A stretch of DNA of 64,000 nt, taken from positions 1-64,000 of the forward strand of contig PVNU02000089.1 in NCBI GenBank assembly GCA_003013855.2, in the 5' to 3' direction. The notes under the pieces were generated by a model that saw nothing but the letters and a program-made list of their open reading frames with translations, made no database searches and was not told the origin of the DNA. The DNA comes from Liriodendron chinense. Taxonomy: Eukaryota > Streptophyta > Magnoliopsida > Magnoliales > Magnoliaceae. The position numbers and the translations under genes are program-made. Below are positions 21,900 through 33,019 of the stretch, piece after piece (the first letter of the stretch is position 1; every line of letters starts with the position of its first letter).

Positions 21900-22970
21900 C
21901 CTTGGTAATATCTCAAGGCAAGAAGGAAGGTACCTTGTATGTGACTTCCGAATCATATAATTCACTCGCAGTCGCATCAACTGGAGTGAACGGGCAGTTA
22001 TGGCATCAGAGGTTGGGACATATGAGTGAGAAAGGGATGAAAGTGCTATTGTCAAAGGGGAAGCTATCATGGTTGAAGGCAATCGATCTGGATTTCTGCG
22101 AGAATTGCGTGTATGGCAAGCAGAAGAGAGTTAGCTTCAAGAAGACAGGATGCGCTCTAAAGACGCATCTATTGGAGCTTGTACACACTGATGTCTAGGG
22201 ACCGGCACAGGTATCATCTCTTAGTGGCTCACGTTACTTTGTTTCTTTTATTGATGATGCTAGTAGAAAACTGTGGGTCTACTTCTTAAAATACAAATCA
22301 GATGTATTCAATGTATTTAAGAAGTAGAAGGTTATGGTAGAAAATGAGACCGGTAAAACTGTGAAGTGTCTCAGATCGGATAATGGGGGAGAGTATTGTG
22401 ATAAGAGATTTAAGGAGTATTGTGCAGCAAATGGAATCAAACATCAGAAAATGATTACAGGGACACCGCAGCAGAACGGTGTGGCTGAGCGCATTAACAG
22501 GACCATCCGTGAGCGCACTAGGAGCATAAGGCTACATGTAGGGTTGCCCAAGACTTTTTTGATAGATGCTGTGAATACTGCCATATATCTCATCAATATA
22601 AGTCCCTCAGCACCATTAGATGGTGGGCTATCAGAAGAAACATAGACTGGAAAAGAGGTGAACCTTGCACATCTCAGAATGTTTGATTGCACCTCTTATG
22701 TTCACATTGATGCAGAGCACAGAAACAAGCTAGATGCGAAGTCCAAAATGTGCACATTTATAAGCTATGGGCAGAATGATTTTGGCTACCGGTTTTGGGA
22801 TATTGAGAACCGAAAAATCATCAGAAACAAGGACGTAATCTTCAATGAAAAAGTGATGCATAAGGATAGTGTGCAGCAAAAGCAGAACAAGGCCGATGAG
22901 AAGGAATTCGTAGAGTTCGAAGAGTTACCGGACACAGGTGTTACAGTGCCACAGGATGAGCATGCATAAG
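21900..22970 (+). pseudogene. Copia-2 integrase (broken)
   Basis: The pre-integrase zinc region (LWHQRLGHMSEKGM, then FCENCVYGKQKRVSF) leads to HTDV, a stop, then FVSFIDDASRKLWVYFLK, another stop at 22325, then KCLRSDNGGEY and GTPQQNGVAERINRTIRER. The catalytic Asp residues and the Glu region can be read. The C-terminal part (LRMFDCTSYVHIDAEHRNKLD, GYRFWDIENRKIIRNKDVIFNE) follows after a stop at 22642. Confidence 0.9.
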
Positions 22971-23029
22971 AGCATGATGAGGCAGAGCCGCAAACACCGG
23001 TTGTGAGGAGGTCTACTCATGAGAGGAGA

Positions 23030-24634
23030 CCCAAGGTTCGATACTCACCCTCCTTACATTATCTACTGCTGACAGATAATGGTGAGCCAGAGTTTTTTGA
23101 AGAGGCGTTACGGTCAGATATGCGGGTTAAGTGGGAGTAAGCCATGGAAGATGAGATTGACTCTCTTGAGTTTAATCGTACATAGGTGCGAGTCACTTTA
23201 CCTAAGGGTAAGAAAGTTCTTCATAACAAGTGGGTTTACAGACTGAAGGAGGAGCACGATGGTTCGAAACGATACAAGGCTAGACTGATTGTGAAAGGGT
23301 TCCAACAAAAGGCAGGTATCGATTTCACAAAAATATTTTCACCTATGGTGAAGATGTCTATGATTCTCATGGTCTTGAGTATAGTGGCTACAGAGGACTT
23401 ACATCTAGAGCAGCTAGATGTTAAGACAGCCTTTCTTCATAGAGACCTTGAAGAAGAGATATATATGCATCAGTTGACAGGATACGTGGCACCAGGAAAG
23501 GAGAACAAGGTGTGTAGACTGAAGAAGAATCTATATGGTCTGAAGTAGGCCCCGAGGCAATTGTACAAGAAGTTCGACAGTTTCATGTCGGGAAACGGGT
23601 ACCAGAGATGTCATGCAGACCACTGTTGTTACTTGAAGAAGTTTGATGCATCATACATCATCCTTCTTCTGTATGTTGATGATATGCTTGTGGCCGAATC
23701 AAGCATGAAGGACATCTTAGATCTCAAAAGACAACTGTCTAGAGAGTTTTTCATGAAGGATTTAGGAGCTGCAAAACAAATCCTAAGCATGAGGATAAAG
23801 TGTGACAGGAAAAACAAGAAGCTAGTTTTATCACAGGCAAAGTACATAGCCAAGGTACTTGATCGATTCAGCATAGGAGGTGCTAAGCCAGTTAGCACTC
23901 CGTTAGCCAACCACTTCAAGCTTTCTAAGGAGCAAGGAGCTAAGATGCAGGAGGAACGGGACTACATGGCTAAAGTCTCTTATGCGTCAGCTATAGGGAG
24001 CCTCATGTATGCTATGGTTAGCACGAGGCCAGATATTGCTTAAGCAGTAGGAGTTGTTAGTAGGTACATAAACAACCCCGGGAAGGAACATTGAGAAGTT
24101 GTGAAGTGGATCTTCATATACCTGGTAGGTACTGTGGATATAGGGCTGTGTTATGGAGGATCGAAAATCAAGCTATAAGGCTAGGTCGACTCAGATTTTG
24201 CAAGGGATATCGACAGCAGAAGGAGCACTACAGGGTATGTCTTTACCCTGGGTAGTGCTACAGTCAATTGGATCTCTCAGTTATAGAAGATAGCATCCAT
24301 CAGTACAACGGAAGCAGAATATGTTACAGGTACAGAAGCGTGCAAGGAGATGGTGTGGATGCAAGGTTTTATGGAAGAGTTGGGGAAGAAGCAAGCAGAC
24401 TGCAAGCTGTACAGTGACAGTCAGAGTGCAATACACTTGGCTAAGAATTCAGCCTTTCATTCGAGGACCAAGCATATTGACATCAGATATCACTTCATAC
24501 GTTCGTTACTAGAAGATGGATCGATTGCTTTGGAGAAGATTCATACAAGTGAGGATCCTGCAGATATGTTGACCAAGGCGGTCACACGGGAGAAGCTGAA
24601 GCTCTGTTCAGCTTTGGTTGGTCTTCAGGCTTGA
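23030..24634 (+). pseudogene. Copia-2 reverse transcriptase and RNase H (broken)
   Basis: RT text begins WVYRLKEEHDGSKRYKARL and includes LEQLDVKTAFLHRDLEEEIY, NLYGLK followed by a stop where the family has Q (CAG to TAG), and an intact LLLYVDDMLVAE. After MVSTRPDIA there are further stops. RNase H shows DSDFARDIDSRRSTTGYVF, ISTTEAEYV, SDSQSAIHLAKN and PADMLTKAV. The last residues lie just before the polypurine tract. Confidence 0.92.
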
Positions 24635-24703
24635 AGACTGGGGGGTGGTGCACTCCGGATGTAGTAGACGAAGGATCATGTAGTGTGTCTCCAAGTAGGA
24701 GAT

Positions 24704-24767
24704 TATTGAGTGTGGAGACTGGTCAAAGCAGAAAATGGTCGGGCGCCCAAACGGTCTGTTGACCGGG
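24704..24767 (+). repeat. Copia-2 3' LTR, first fragment
   Basis: TATTGAGTGTGGAGACTGGT matches the start of the 5' LTR with the terminal TG changed to TA. It ends at the target duplication CCGGG (24763-24767). Confidence 0.9.
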
Positions 24768-26112
24768 TGTAATACCCCAAAAATTTAGTACACGAGTAGG
24801 CACACGAGTGTTATAGTTCACACGTTAGAATTTAAATTTTAGGCCGCATCGTTCATACGCATACACACACGTCACACTTTTATATGTATCGTAACGCTTT
24901 TAGGCTTCTGAAAAACTTAGTGTAGTTAGTGAAGTCAATAGACTGTCCGTTAAAAGGATTCATCATTGCTAGATTGAAATATCTAGCCATCCGCTTCGAG
25001 TTCGAATTACACGATCAACGTAAACACGTCGTATGATCTTCACATCGCCCTATACTCATGTCTGTCAATAAATCTGATTCGTACATCTCATCCATCACCA
25101 GGCATTTGCTTAGATCATTGATTTTCCAACCAATGAACCTCCTCAGGCGTGTTTATAACACTCTAGGATTTTAGGATCATTTAAATTATTTTTAGTTAAT
25201 TATTTAATAAATTAAATAACTTTAATATTGATAAATTAATATTAAATAATTCGTAGGGAATCTTAGTATGGTCCCTTTCTTAAAGTTGCTTAGAATAAAC
25301 CCTAGAACAGTGTAGAAGTATTAGATTTCACAGAACTTATAAATTTATAATAATTACAAAAATGTCATTAGTTAAACTTAAAATAAATGACCACTTTTAA
25401 GTTTTATGATTTCTGGTAATCAATTTCACACGAAACTATATACACTAGTTCTAGGACATAATTTAACCGTACACGTCGAATTTCAGCCCTCCGATCATCC
25501 TACAAATATTCTAATCAGAAATCGCCATAAGTGGGCTACCTTATCTCAGAACTATCTCATTTTTTATGTCATACTCTAAAACTTCGTGGCTGAGCTAATG
25601 GATGGACTAGATTTATCACATGCATCACGGTGGGACCCGTGTACATCTCGAGTGCTAGTAGCGCTATGAAGAAGCCTTCTTCTTCTCGCCACAGCGTGCG
25701 TCGCTGTCTGTCGAACGCTCCAGCGCCGTCCATATGTGGACCCCATATGATACATCCAAATCATCTATACGATTTATCTCCCCGATGCCAACAATCCTCT
25801 TAAGTTTCTCGATCAACAGTCGCGCATCCGATCTTTTCCAATGTACCGTCCGAATCAAAAGATCCCAAGATCCGGTCCATTGCTTCGCATGGGTTCCTGA
25901 AATTCTAGGGGATTATTTTCATGGACCCCACCTACTATTTGAATGGTCTACATGTGATTAAGCACAAAAAAGTCGGGCGAGATGAGTGACAGGCGGTGCC
26001 AACACCAAAATCGATTGGGAATTTCCCGCACTAACCCATCGACTTTGGGAGTCTTAAAAAGACCTCCTTAGATGCGTCTCCCTCTTCTCAGGTGTCCAAC
26101 CAAGAGAGATTT

Positions 26113-26119
<7 letters not shown>

Positions 26120-26152
<33 letters not shown>

Positions 26153-26155
26153 GTT

Positions 26156-26191
<36 letters not shown>
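26120..26191. repeat. Paired (GA)n microsatellites
   Basis: Two GA runs, 26120-26150 and 26159-26191, split by TTGTTTGT. Confidence 0.9.
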
Positions 26192-26193
<2 letters not shown>

Positions 26194-26256
26194 GACGTGA
26201 GAGAGAGCTCCCATGCCGCTGCTGTTGCTGTTGTTGCTGGGGCAGAATCCCAATAA

Positions 26257-26492
26257 AAAAAAAGAAGAAGGAAGAAGAAGAAGAAGATGATGATGAAGGA
26301 GAAAAGAAGAAAGAAAAAAAAAAGAAAGAAGAAGAAAAAGAGAAGAAGAAAGAAAAAAAAAGAGAAAGAAGGAGAAAGAAAGAAGAAAGAAGAAGAAATA
26401 AAGAAAGAAAGAAAGAAAAAGAAGAAGAAGGAAGAGGAAAGAAAGAAGAAGAAGAAGGAAAAGAAGATAGAGGGAGAAAGAAGAAGAAGATT
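26257..26492. repeat. Long polypurine (GAA-rich) tract
   Basis: About 235 bases of almost pure A/G on the plus strand with GAAGAA and AAAGAAAG units. The Lys/Glu-rich and Ser/Phe-rich frames across it are repeat products. Such tracts can form triplex DNA. Confidence 0.9.
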
Positions 26493-27131
26493 CTAACCCA
26501 ACGAGTCAACTCGCCGAGTCGACTCAGTCTAGGAATCAATTCGTTTCAAGTTTAAGGAACGACACAATGTGAGTGATTCATCTTAGAATTTCTAGTTGAT
26601 TTTTCCTTTCATATGTTTGCTTTCCTTTGCATTCAATTTCCAGTTTTCTTTAGTATTTCACATAAGGGATCTTAAGTAAAGATCTGCCATTCAATCTCTT
26701 TCCTAACTAGGGTTTTAGGGTTGTGTTTTGTTATTACGCATAATATAGATTCTAGGTAAGGGATTCATCTCTTGTCTCTATTCTTAAATTTTATCTTTCA
26801 ATTGTTATTCTTCTTAGTTGGTTCCTCTTTTCCAAACTTTTTCTTCTTAGTCCCACACATCCAAAATTTTAAATGAATCTAACTTAAGTTTAAATCATAG
26901 ATAAGTCATCGTCCTTGAGTCAACCCTAGACATTCATCAAAGCACTGAAAAATCACACCACAACTTTCTCACATTTCCTTATTAACAGTAACTTAGGGAA
27001 AGAAATATTTTAATAAAGTAAATACATGCATGGTGTGATTGGACTTGAGTTTGATATGCATTATATGCTTGAAAAAGTGCTTCCATAACTCATGACATAT
27101 ACATGCATTTATACACTGTGACAGAACAAGA

Positions 27132-27413
27132 GCATGGTTGATTTGACTCCTACCGTGCATGGTTGATTTGCCGCCTCGTTGTACCGGTTAGGTGAGCATG
27201 GTTGATTTGCGACAGGTTCCTAATGTTCAGTGGCAGTGAGTTCTGGTCGTTTCACTTAATGAGCGTGGTTGATTTGCTCGGTTGGATCAGTGGTGCATGG
27301 TTGATTTGCCCCACTGGAGTGCATGGTTGATTTGCCGCCTCGCTGTACTGGTTATGTGAGCATGGTTGATTTGCAACAGGTTCCTAATGTTCAGTGGAAG
27401 CGAGTTCCTAAAC
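27132..27413. repeat. GCATGGTTGATTTG repeats with a duplicated higher-order unit
   Basis: Seven near-perfect copies of GCATGGTTGATTTG (one with GCGTGG). Two larger units of about 85-90 bases (27156-27245 and 27320-27408) share CCGCCTCG, TGTAC-GGTTA, GACAGG/AACAGG, and TTCCTAATGTTCAGTGG. Confidence 0.85.
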
Positions 27414-27903
27414 GTTTATTGCTCTCACACATATCATAACATACATGACATCATGATAATCATGTTCCATTGATAATAAATCATAAAGTGTATCAATCAT
27501 AACTTTATCCTCGTATATTTCATACAATTCTATCCGTTGATAATTCGCATCCTATCTCTTATTAACTAGAATATTGCATGTGATGGAAATGACCTCATTG
27601 GGCTTTTAGCTCACCAAAATCATAACAGTTCTTGCAGGTTCACAGGAAGAAAAAGACATAGACGAAGCAAAGTACTCAAAGGGTCACATATCACATGAGC
27701 GTCGAATGTAATCGATTTGTTTTAGTTTTGTAAAATTCAATGTAATAAGACATTAGTGGGAAAAAAATTATATTTGGGATTTATTTTAGATATGCGACGT
27801 GTAGAATGGAATCTCAAGGAATCTACGCTCGAATTTTATATTCACACCCTAGAACTCGGGCTTTGGGTCGTTGTACTCGGGTTCCGAATTTCGGGGCGTG
27901 ACA

Positions 27904-28476
27904 CCGGGCGCCCGATACTCATGCATTTTGAGCCATATACCACTGGACTGTTCTGTGATTAGTTGGGCGCCCGACGGTCAAAGTGACTAGGCGCCCGATA
28001 ATACCCTGATTTAAGCTTTTTGTTGCTGGATGATTTTTGTAATGGCCGGGCACCCGACCCAGTTATGACCGAGCGCCCGACCAGCCGCGGACTTAAAGTG
28101 CGGGTTTCCTATTTTGTGTTCTAATTGCGTAGTTTACTATATAAAGGGGTGTAAACCGGGATTAGACAAAGGGGATTAGGGCTTTTATATGTCCAAGGTG
28201 AGAAAAAGGCGAGAGGATTAGCAAAAGGGTCATCTTTGTGCATGGGAGCATAAGAGAAGGTAAGTGTATTGCTTGTAACTTCGTTCTTCTTCATAGTGAA
28301 GTTTGCACCCGTAGTTTTTTACCCTTGTTGGGGTTTTTTCACGTAAAATTCTGTTTTGTGGATTGTTGGTTTGTGTGATTCTACTTCTAGTTATTATTTT
28401 CTTCCTGTTTATCATTTGTGGGTGAGACCGGAGATTGGATCTTGGTTCACCGGCGTTGTTGGCGTGCTGTGCAACA
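27904..28476 (+). repeat. Copia-2 3' LTR, second fragment
   Basis: It resumes at CCGGGCGCCCGATACTCATG, collinear with the 5' LTR from about 20190, and ends GCTGTGCAACA. Confidence 0.92.
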
Positions 28477-28539
28477 CAGAGCACCTAAAAGTGCTGTCAA
28501 TGCGTCTTGAAGAATTTGATTGACCTAATTTATGCCCCT

Positions 28540-29110
28540 TGGCTTGCCCCTAATTATATGAATGAATGGACAGTACAAATCAACAATTGGTTTAGAAGCT
28601 TTGACAATTCTCCAAGAATAGGACACCGTCTTCATCCTTCAACTTTATTAGTAGGGACAGGGAGATAGCATTCAGTTAATATGAGTTGAATTAGAAAAAA
28701 ATAATAATAATAATAACAAAGGAGAGAGCAGAGCAGCAGTTTGACGAAGGCCTCTGGTATATTTTATTTAGATTCCAGGTCTGCATACATATATTTTATT
28801 TAAACAAGGGACTGTTGCAGAGGACAAATCCCAGTTCATCTATGGTACACATGGTATATGTATATGATAATCCAGATGATTCATTCCTAGAAACAACCAA
28901 GAATGGATCATAGACAAAAATTAGTAAATTACATTTGATCAAAACCATTTAAAAACTGGTGTACAAAATCACTTTAGTGCACCATTTTTACAATGGTTAG
29001 CATCGGTCGATCACTGTAACTTCTGTCTATGATCCATTCCGCAGTTGGCCCAAATGAATGAACTGTCTTGAATCATCATACATATGGCACATGTACACTT
29101 TATTCTCATA
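28540..29110. other. 3' flank of the phospholipase gene, no gene seen
   Basis: A short AATAATAATAAT run lies near 28700. Otherwise it is unstructured AT-rich sequence downstream of the phospholipase gene (minus strand). Confidence 0.5.
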
Positions 29111-29116
29111 TTTATT
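29111..29116 (-). promoter_or_regulatory. Candidate polyadenylation signal of the phospholipase gene
   Basis: Minus-strand AATAAA about 45 bases past the stop codon, with a second overlapping A/T-rich hexamer at 29116-29121. The spacing is plausible for a short 3' UTR. Confidence 0.4.
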
Positions 29117-29160
29117 TTATTTATCCTAAATGACCCCGTCTACTTAGACCCACTTAAAGT

Positions 29161-31536
29161 TCAAACGGCTACGGCATCTTCCTCGCGGTCGTCCAAATGC
29201 CATGTCCCATCATCAGACTGCACCATACCCTTATTTTTCTCAATCCACCAGGAACTGGGCACATGATAGTCATCCTTCAACGCATCTGTCATTTTATTCA
29301 CAAGCGCTGGGTCACGATTCACTTCAAGTTTAAACCCTCCTTTACTCCCTTGTGTCCCTGCCACTCCATGCAAATAGACATCTAAGTCGTGCGCACTCAG
29401 GTAATTTGTGGGCTTCAAGTAGCCTGATTTTTCCGTGTTGATCAATAGTTCCACGCCCACATCCACGTAACCAGTCGTTATTTCCAGGCCAAGGACGTTA
29501 ACGGACTCAGGAGGGAGGTTAGGGACAATGTCAGGGGAATTCCGGACACGTAGCAGCCGTAGATTTGCCATAGAAGAGAAGGCGAGCTTGAAGTCGGAGT
29601 TCCCAACTCGAGGGCTTGCAAAGGCGATAGCAGTGACCAGGCAGGGTTTATGATCAGGGAGACCATTGGGCTTGTTTACACCATTGGCGACAATGTCAGC
29701 TGCATTAAGAGTAGCTATCGCCGCGCCCAAGCTGTGGCCAGCCACGGTTATGCTGATTTCTTCGTCCTTGTACAGTTCCACTAATCTTCTTACCTCGCTC
29801 AGGACCTGCCATAGATGAGGATGACACCTTTGGTTAGTTTATTACCTTTCTCATCGTTTTCTCTCACAACCCGTGCCAATGTGAAACATGAACGGTGATC
29901 AGCGTTTTTTCATGCTGTGGACCCTGCAACGCGCTTTGAGGGTCCCAACACTTGTGAGCGGATCGCTAGTCTCCCTTTTTTTGGGTGATTTTTGTTAACC
30001 TTGTAAAGCTGGGTTGTATGGTGGAGGCGTTTCCTAATTTTCGGGGTATGCACCCATCTTTTGGGGGCGTGTGTGGGTGGGTGAGTGGGAGTGTTTGTGG
30101 TTTCTCGCCTGCTAGCCATACTGGAAGACGCCTGAGCGTTTCAACTGCAGGTCTCAGGTTTGAATACTAAGGAGACACACTAACCTCATCAGTGGGTTGG
30201 TGCATATTGTGACTAAATGTCTGGGTGTGTTGCACAGCTAACACGGTGGATGCCTTGCATGACTAATGAAAAAATAAATAAATAAATAAGAGTGGGAGTG
30301 TTTGTGAGCCTGGCATGGACCGAAAAGCAGGAGAGTTTAGCGATCAAATGAACCTAGAAAAGCATGGTTAAAAAGGTTGGCTGGATCTAGAGTCGTGTGT
30401 ACATGTGCGTGAAGCTATTGAGCTGTACCCTAACAGGTCCACGTATAGAGAGAACAGGTCCATATAAAGAGGAGATCACTGTAGTTTTCTCTCCAGAATA
30501 GTACTTCATTCATAATGAGAGAAATCTCAGTGCTCTTATATGGACTTGTATAAGTCCTATGCCATAAATTCATAACTTTTCCAAAATCGTACGTCAACTT
30601 TCCTAAGACGGTAAATCTATTAAAAATAGAAAACAACTACTAAGGCATGACTCGCAGTTACTAACAGGATGTAACTGCATGGGCACATACAAGTCAAGGT
30701 GATCAACTAGCATGATCTGGACGATAAATATAAATCAATCGTCCAGATAGAGCACATACAATTCAACTCATGACTTGCTGGGTATGCGTTGCTTGCTTCT
30801 CTCTCTTGACAGCAAAAGGCCATTCTCACAGTTACTAACATACTCTATAGACTCAAACTAGAGGCGGTGATGCTATGTGACACCATATTGACGATCTTAG
30901 AGGTGATGAGATCACTACAGTAAGCTTTGGGTGTATGTATTACTGTGGTTGAAAACTTACCTGTTCTCTCGCACTGGTCCTAGTGTAAGAGCATTGCTGA
31001 TTGGAGGAGTTGTAGACTGATAAGAAACCCTCGTGCACTTTGGGGTTTTTGGCGCCGCCTAGAAAAGCAGCATCCCCCAATATTTCAGAAGCTGGAACCA
31101 TGGCTATAGATAAATCATTTATCCCTTCCGAAAGCATCGCTGTTCCACGCCAAGCGATCACTATGTCCCTCCTCCCAAGGGCCACCTTCCCTTCATCAGT
31201 GGCCACCGCAACGTATCCTATCCAGCTTGAGTTATTAGCAAAGAATGGTTCAGGCAGATTGATCTTAGACGTAGCATAGAAGAACTTGGTCACTTTGTAT
31301 CTGAATGGATTTCCTTTCACCAGGCCCACCTTATCAAAAAAGTCCGCCATGGCATACCGGCTAGTGCCATAGTTCTTTGATGCCTTCTCAGAGTTGAAAG
31401 CAACTTCGACGGCTACATTCAAGTTACCGTAGTTAAGGATGCTCCGTCGTAGGTCGATGTCGAGAGGATCAAGCAAGTTGTTCCAGTTATCTTTGCCGCT
31501 GATCTTCTCCCACCGACTGGCAATGCTTCCTGCCAT
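29161..31536 (-). CDS. Phospholipase A1-II type (class 3 lipase), two exons
   Basis: Exon 1 is 31536-30961 and exon 2 is 29805-29161, giving 406 aa, close to the roughly 400 aa of plant phospholipase A1-II enzymes, which remove the sn-1 acyl chain of phospholipids. The start MAGSIASRWEKISG is the family start; an upstream in-frame Met at 31617 lies before the TATA box region and is unlikely. Exon 1 holds the WIGYVAVATDEGKVALGRRD and VIAWRGT blocks and ends at SAREQ before GTAAGT; exon 2 begins VLSEVRRLVELYKDEE after a CAG acceptor, which is the intron place I know from this family. The lipase elbow GHSLGAA gives the catalytic Ser, SPDIVP the Asp and the H of LSAHDLDVYLHG the His. There is no signal peptide, so a cytosolic enzyme is likely. 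No break is seen. A truncated paralogue lies at 57326-57866. Confidence 0.93.
29806..30960 (-). other. Intron of the phospholipase gene
   Basis: 1155 bases, GTAAGT donor (30955-30960) and CAG acceptor (29806-29808, minus strand). It holds a SINE (30100-30289) on the opposite strand. The rest, 30307-30950, has no recognised element. Confidence 0.85.
30100..30289 (+). mobile_element. SINE in the phospholipase intron, exact target duplication
   Basis: It is flanked by the identical 17-mer GAGTGGGAGTGTTTGTG (30083-30099 and 30290-30306). CTAGCCATACTGG may be the A box and GGTCTCAGGTTTGAATAC holds the B box. The tail is (AAAT)n. It lies antisense to the gene. Confidence 0.9.
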
Positions 31537-31622
31537 TGTTGCTAGCTCTAGCTGATTAATCGAACGTGTATGGAAAATGAAGTGGGAGGCTTGGCTTGTG
31601 TCCCTCGTTGCTCCCATGCATC

Positions 31623-31630
31623 AATTTATA
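31623..31630 (-). promoter_or_regulatory. TATA box of the phospholipase gene
   Basis: Minus-strand TATAAATT followed by GATGCATGGGAGC, 87-94 bases upstream of the chosen ATG. The same arrangement, TATAAATAGATGCATGGGGG, precedes the paralogue at 57939-57946, so the core promoter is conserved between the two. Confidence 0.7.
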
Positions 31631-31721
31631 GAGAGAAAAGCAAGAAAACGTGTTACACGCTCGTGGAAAACATGTGCCCTGTTTCCCACTCGGAAAATAA
31701 TCGGTGCAGGGATTTCCTCTC

Positions 31722-31965
31722 CTGTGGGCTCCACCATGATATGTATGTGTTATAAATTTTGATGAAGTGAAAAGTCTAGTATAAATTTTGATCCAAAACT
31801 TCTCACCCCAAGAAGTTTTCACTGGTAGCCGTTCAATTCCCACTACTTCCGTGGTGTGGTCCATTTGAGCTTTGGATATCCTTTAATTTTGGGATCGTAC
31901 CCTAAAATGAGTCGTTAAAATGGATGGACTGCTTGGATAAAACACAAACCACTGTGGGTCTCACA
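31722..31965. mobile_element. Palindromic MITE copy 10, in the phospholipase promoter region
   Basis: The left terminus CTCCACCATGATATGTATG is joined to the right half (CCCCAAGAAGTTTTCACTGG, GTGGTGTGGTCCATTTGAGC). It is an internally deleted copy whose near edge is about 90 bases upstream of the TATA box. Confidence 0.65.
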
Positions 31966-31976
31966 GATCCTCACAC

Positions 31977-31982
31977 CACGTG
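31977..31982. promoter_or_regulatory. G-box-like CACGTG
   Basis: The palindrome CACGTG lies about 440 bases upstream of the phospholipase ATG, just beyond the MITE. One six-base match has little weight alone. Confidence 0.2.
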
Positions 31983-32102
31983 CCCACAGTGGGTCCCACA
32001 AAGTTCTTACACCACGGTGGGTTCCATAGAGTACCCTTGCACCACCCACGGAGGACAGTTATGCTGGTCACCCAAACACTAGCCAGCTAGCTGGTAACAA
32101 AC

Positions 32103-32525
32103 CTATGTGGGCCCACTATGATGTACCAGCAGTTTTATCCATGCCTTCCATCCATTTTCCCAGCTCATTTTAGTGCATGAGCGAAAAAATGATGTAGCTG
32201 AAAAGCTGAACTGGACCATACAGTGGGGATTGAATTCGAAACATAGAAATCTTCCTGACAGTCACAATAGTTTTGGTTCAAGCTGATATTTATGTTTTCC
32301 CTTTCATTCATATGGTTATGTGACCTAATCAACTGGTTGGATGGCAAATAAACATTACTGCAGGCCCTAGGAAGTTTTTAACGAGTGGGTGTTCAATCAA
32401 CACTGTTTCTGGCCGGTGTGGTCCACCTGAGATTTAGGTCTGCCTCATTTTTAGGCTCATGTCCTAAAAATAAATAGATGATGTAGATGAAACAAATACA
32501 TCATGTTGGGGCCCACAGACCTTTG
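32103..32525. mobile_element. Palindromic MITE copy 11
   Basis: GGGCCCACTATGATGTACC to TACATCATGTTGGGGCCC. The centre AAGCTGATATTTATGTTTTCC and CTGGTTGGATGGCAAATAAA are intact. A full-length copy. Confidence 0.7.
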
Positions 32526-32644
32526 ACACCATTTAGCTTGCTGGTCGTGGGGGCAAACTTCGTCCAAAACGGATGCCCTAAAATTGGAGTTGGCAGTACG
32601 CAATCCGATTCCAGAGAGCGGAATCTTTTTACCTGTGGTACTTA

Positions 32645-33015
32645 AGTGGGTCCACCATGATGTATGTGTTAGATCTACACTATCTATCTATTTTTACTTA
32701 TTATTTTAAGGCACGATACAAAAAATGAGTCAGATGCAAAGCTGAAGTGGACCACATCACAGGAAACAGTGGGAATTAGATGCCTACCGTTCAAAACTTC
32801 TTCAGGTCAAAGAATGCTCGGATCAAGCTGATAATTGTTTTTTTCCTTCATCGAGGTCTGTTTCAACCGTTGCCTTTCAATCCCGAAACTCTTTTCTGTT
32901 CTATGATCTACTCGAGCTTTGCATCTGCCTTGTATTGGGGCTCATGCCATGGAATGATAAGGCAAAATGGATGGACAGTATGGATCTAACACATACATTA
33001 TGGTGGGGCTACAAA
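32645..33015. mobile_element. Palindromic MITE copy 12
   Basis: GGGTCCACCATGATGTATGT to ACATACATTATGGTGGGGCT. The centre is shortened: the segment after GAGGTCTGTTTCAACC lacks the usual GGTTGGATGGCAAATAAA part. Confidence 0.7.
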
Positions 33016-33019
33016 AGTT

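Larger units (their letters stand above)
24768..27903. mobile_element. 3.1-kb solo LTR nested in Copia-2 (likely Gypsy, Del/Tekay type)
   Basis: It starts TGTAATACCCCAAAAATT and ends TTTCGGGGCGTGACA (TG...CA), with the perfect five-base target duplication CCGGG on both sides (24763-24767 and 27904-27908). The 3136-bp length, the near-inverted ends (TGTAATACCCC versus TGTCACGCCCC) and the phrase TTGGGCTTTTAGCTCACC near 27600 fit the large LTRs of Del/Tekay chromoviruses as I know them. No coding domain or primer site is present, so it is a solo LTR left by recombination. The family label is inference. Confidence 0.8.
20122..28476 (+). mobile_element. Copia-2: LTR retrotransposon with a split 3' LTR
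   Basis: Plus-strand element with the perfect target duplication CAGAG (20117-20121 and 28477-28481). The 5' LTR is 20122-20750; the primer binding site TGGTATCAAAGC (20753-20764) fits initiator tRNA-Met. The coding order is gag, CCHC, protease, integrase, RT, RNase H. The tract AAGTAGGAGAT (24693-24703) abuts the 3' LTR, which starts at 24704, is interrupted by a 3.1-kb solo LTR at 24768, and resumes at 27904-28476. The protein texts resemble the Tnt1/Tork side of Copia. Many in-frame stops show it is dead. Confidence 0.95.
20046..28524 (-). mobile_element. SINE-related insertion that hosts Copia-2
   Basis: The net SINE is 20046-20121 plus 28477-28524. On the minus strand GACAGCACTTTTAGGTGC, GGGCCAGGTCGCAGTTC and a purine-rich tail parallel the 3' part of the SINE at 59515-60326 (GAGTGCTGTCGG, AGGCCAGGTCGGG). 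The flanks CTAATTTATGCCCC (20032-20045) and CTAATTTATGCCCC (28525-28538) are identical, with a further six to eight bases nearly so, which is a SINE-length target duplication. Confidence 0.6.

Noticed and set aside
26054..26539. 161-aa Ser/Phe-rich minus frame
   Set aside because: Made entirely by the GA microsatellites and the polypurine tract.
27132..27413. CRISPR-like array of GCATGGTTGATTTG repeats
   Set aside because: Spacing is irregular, the intervening sequence is itself duplicated, and it lies in a plant LTR; no cas genes are present.
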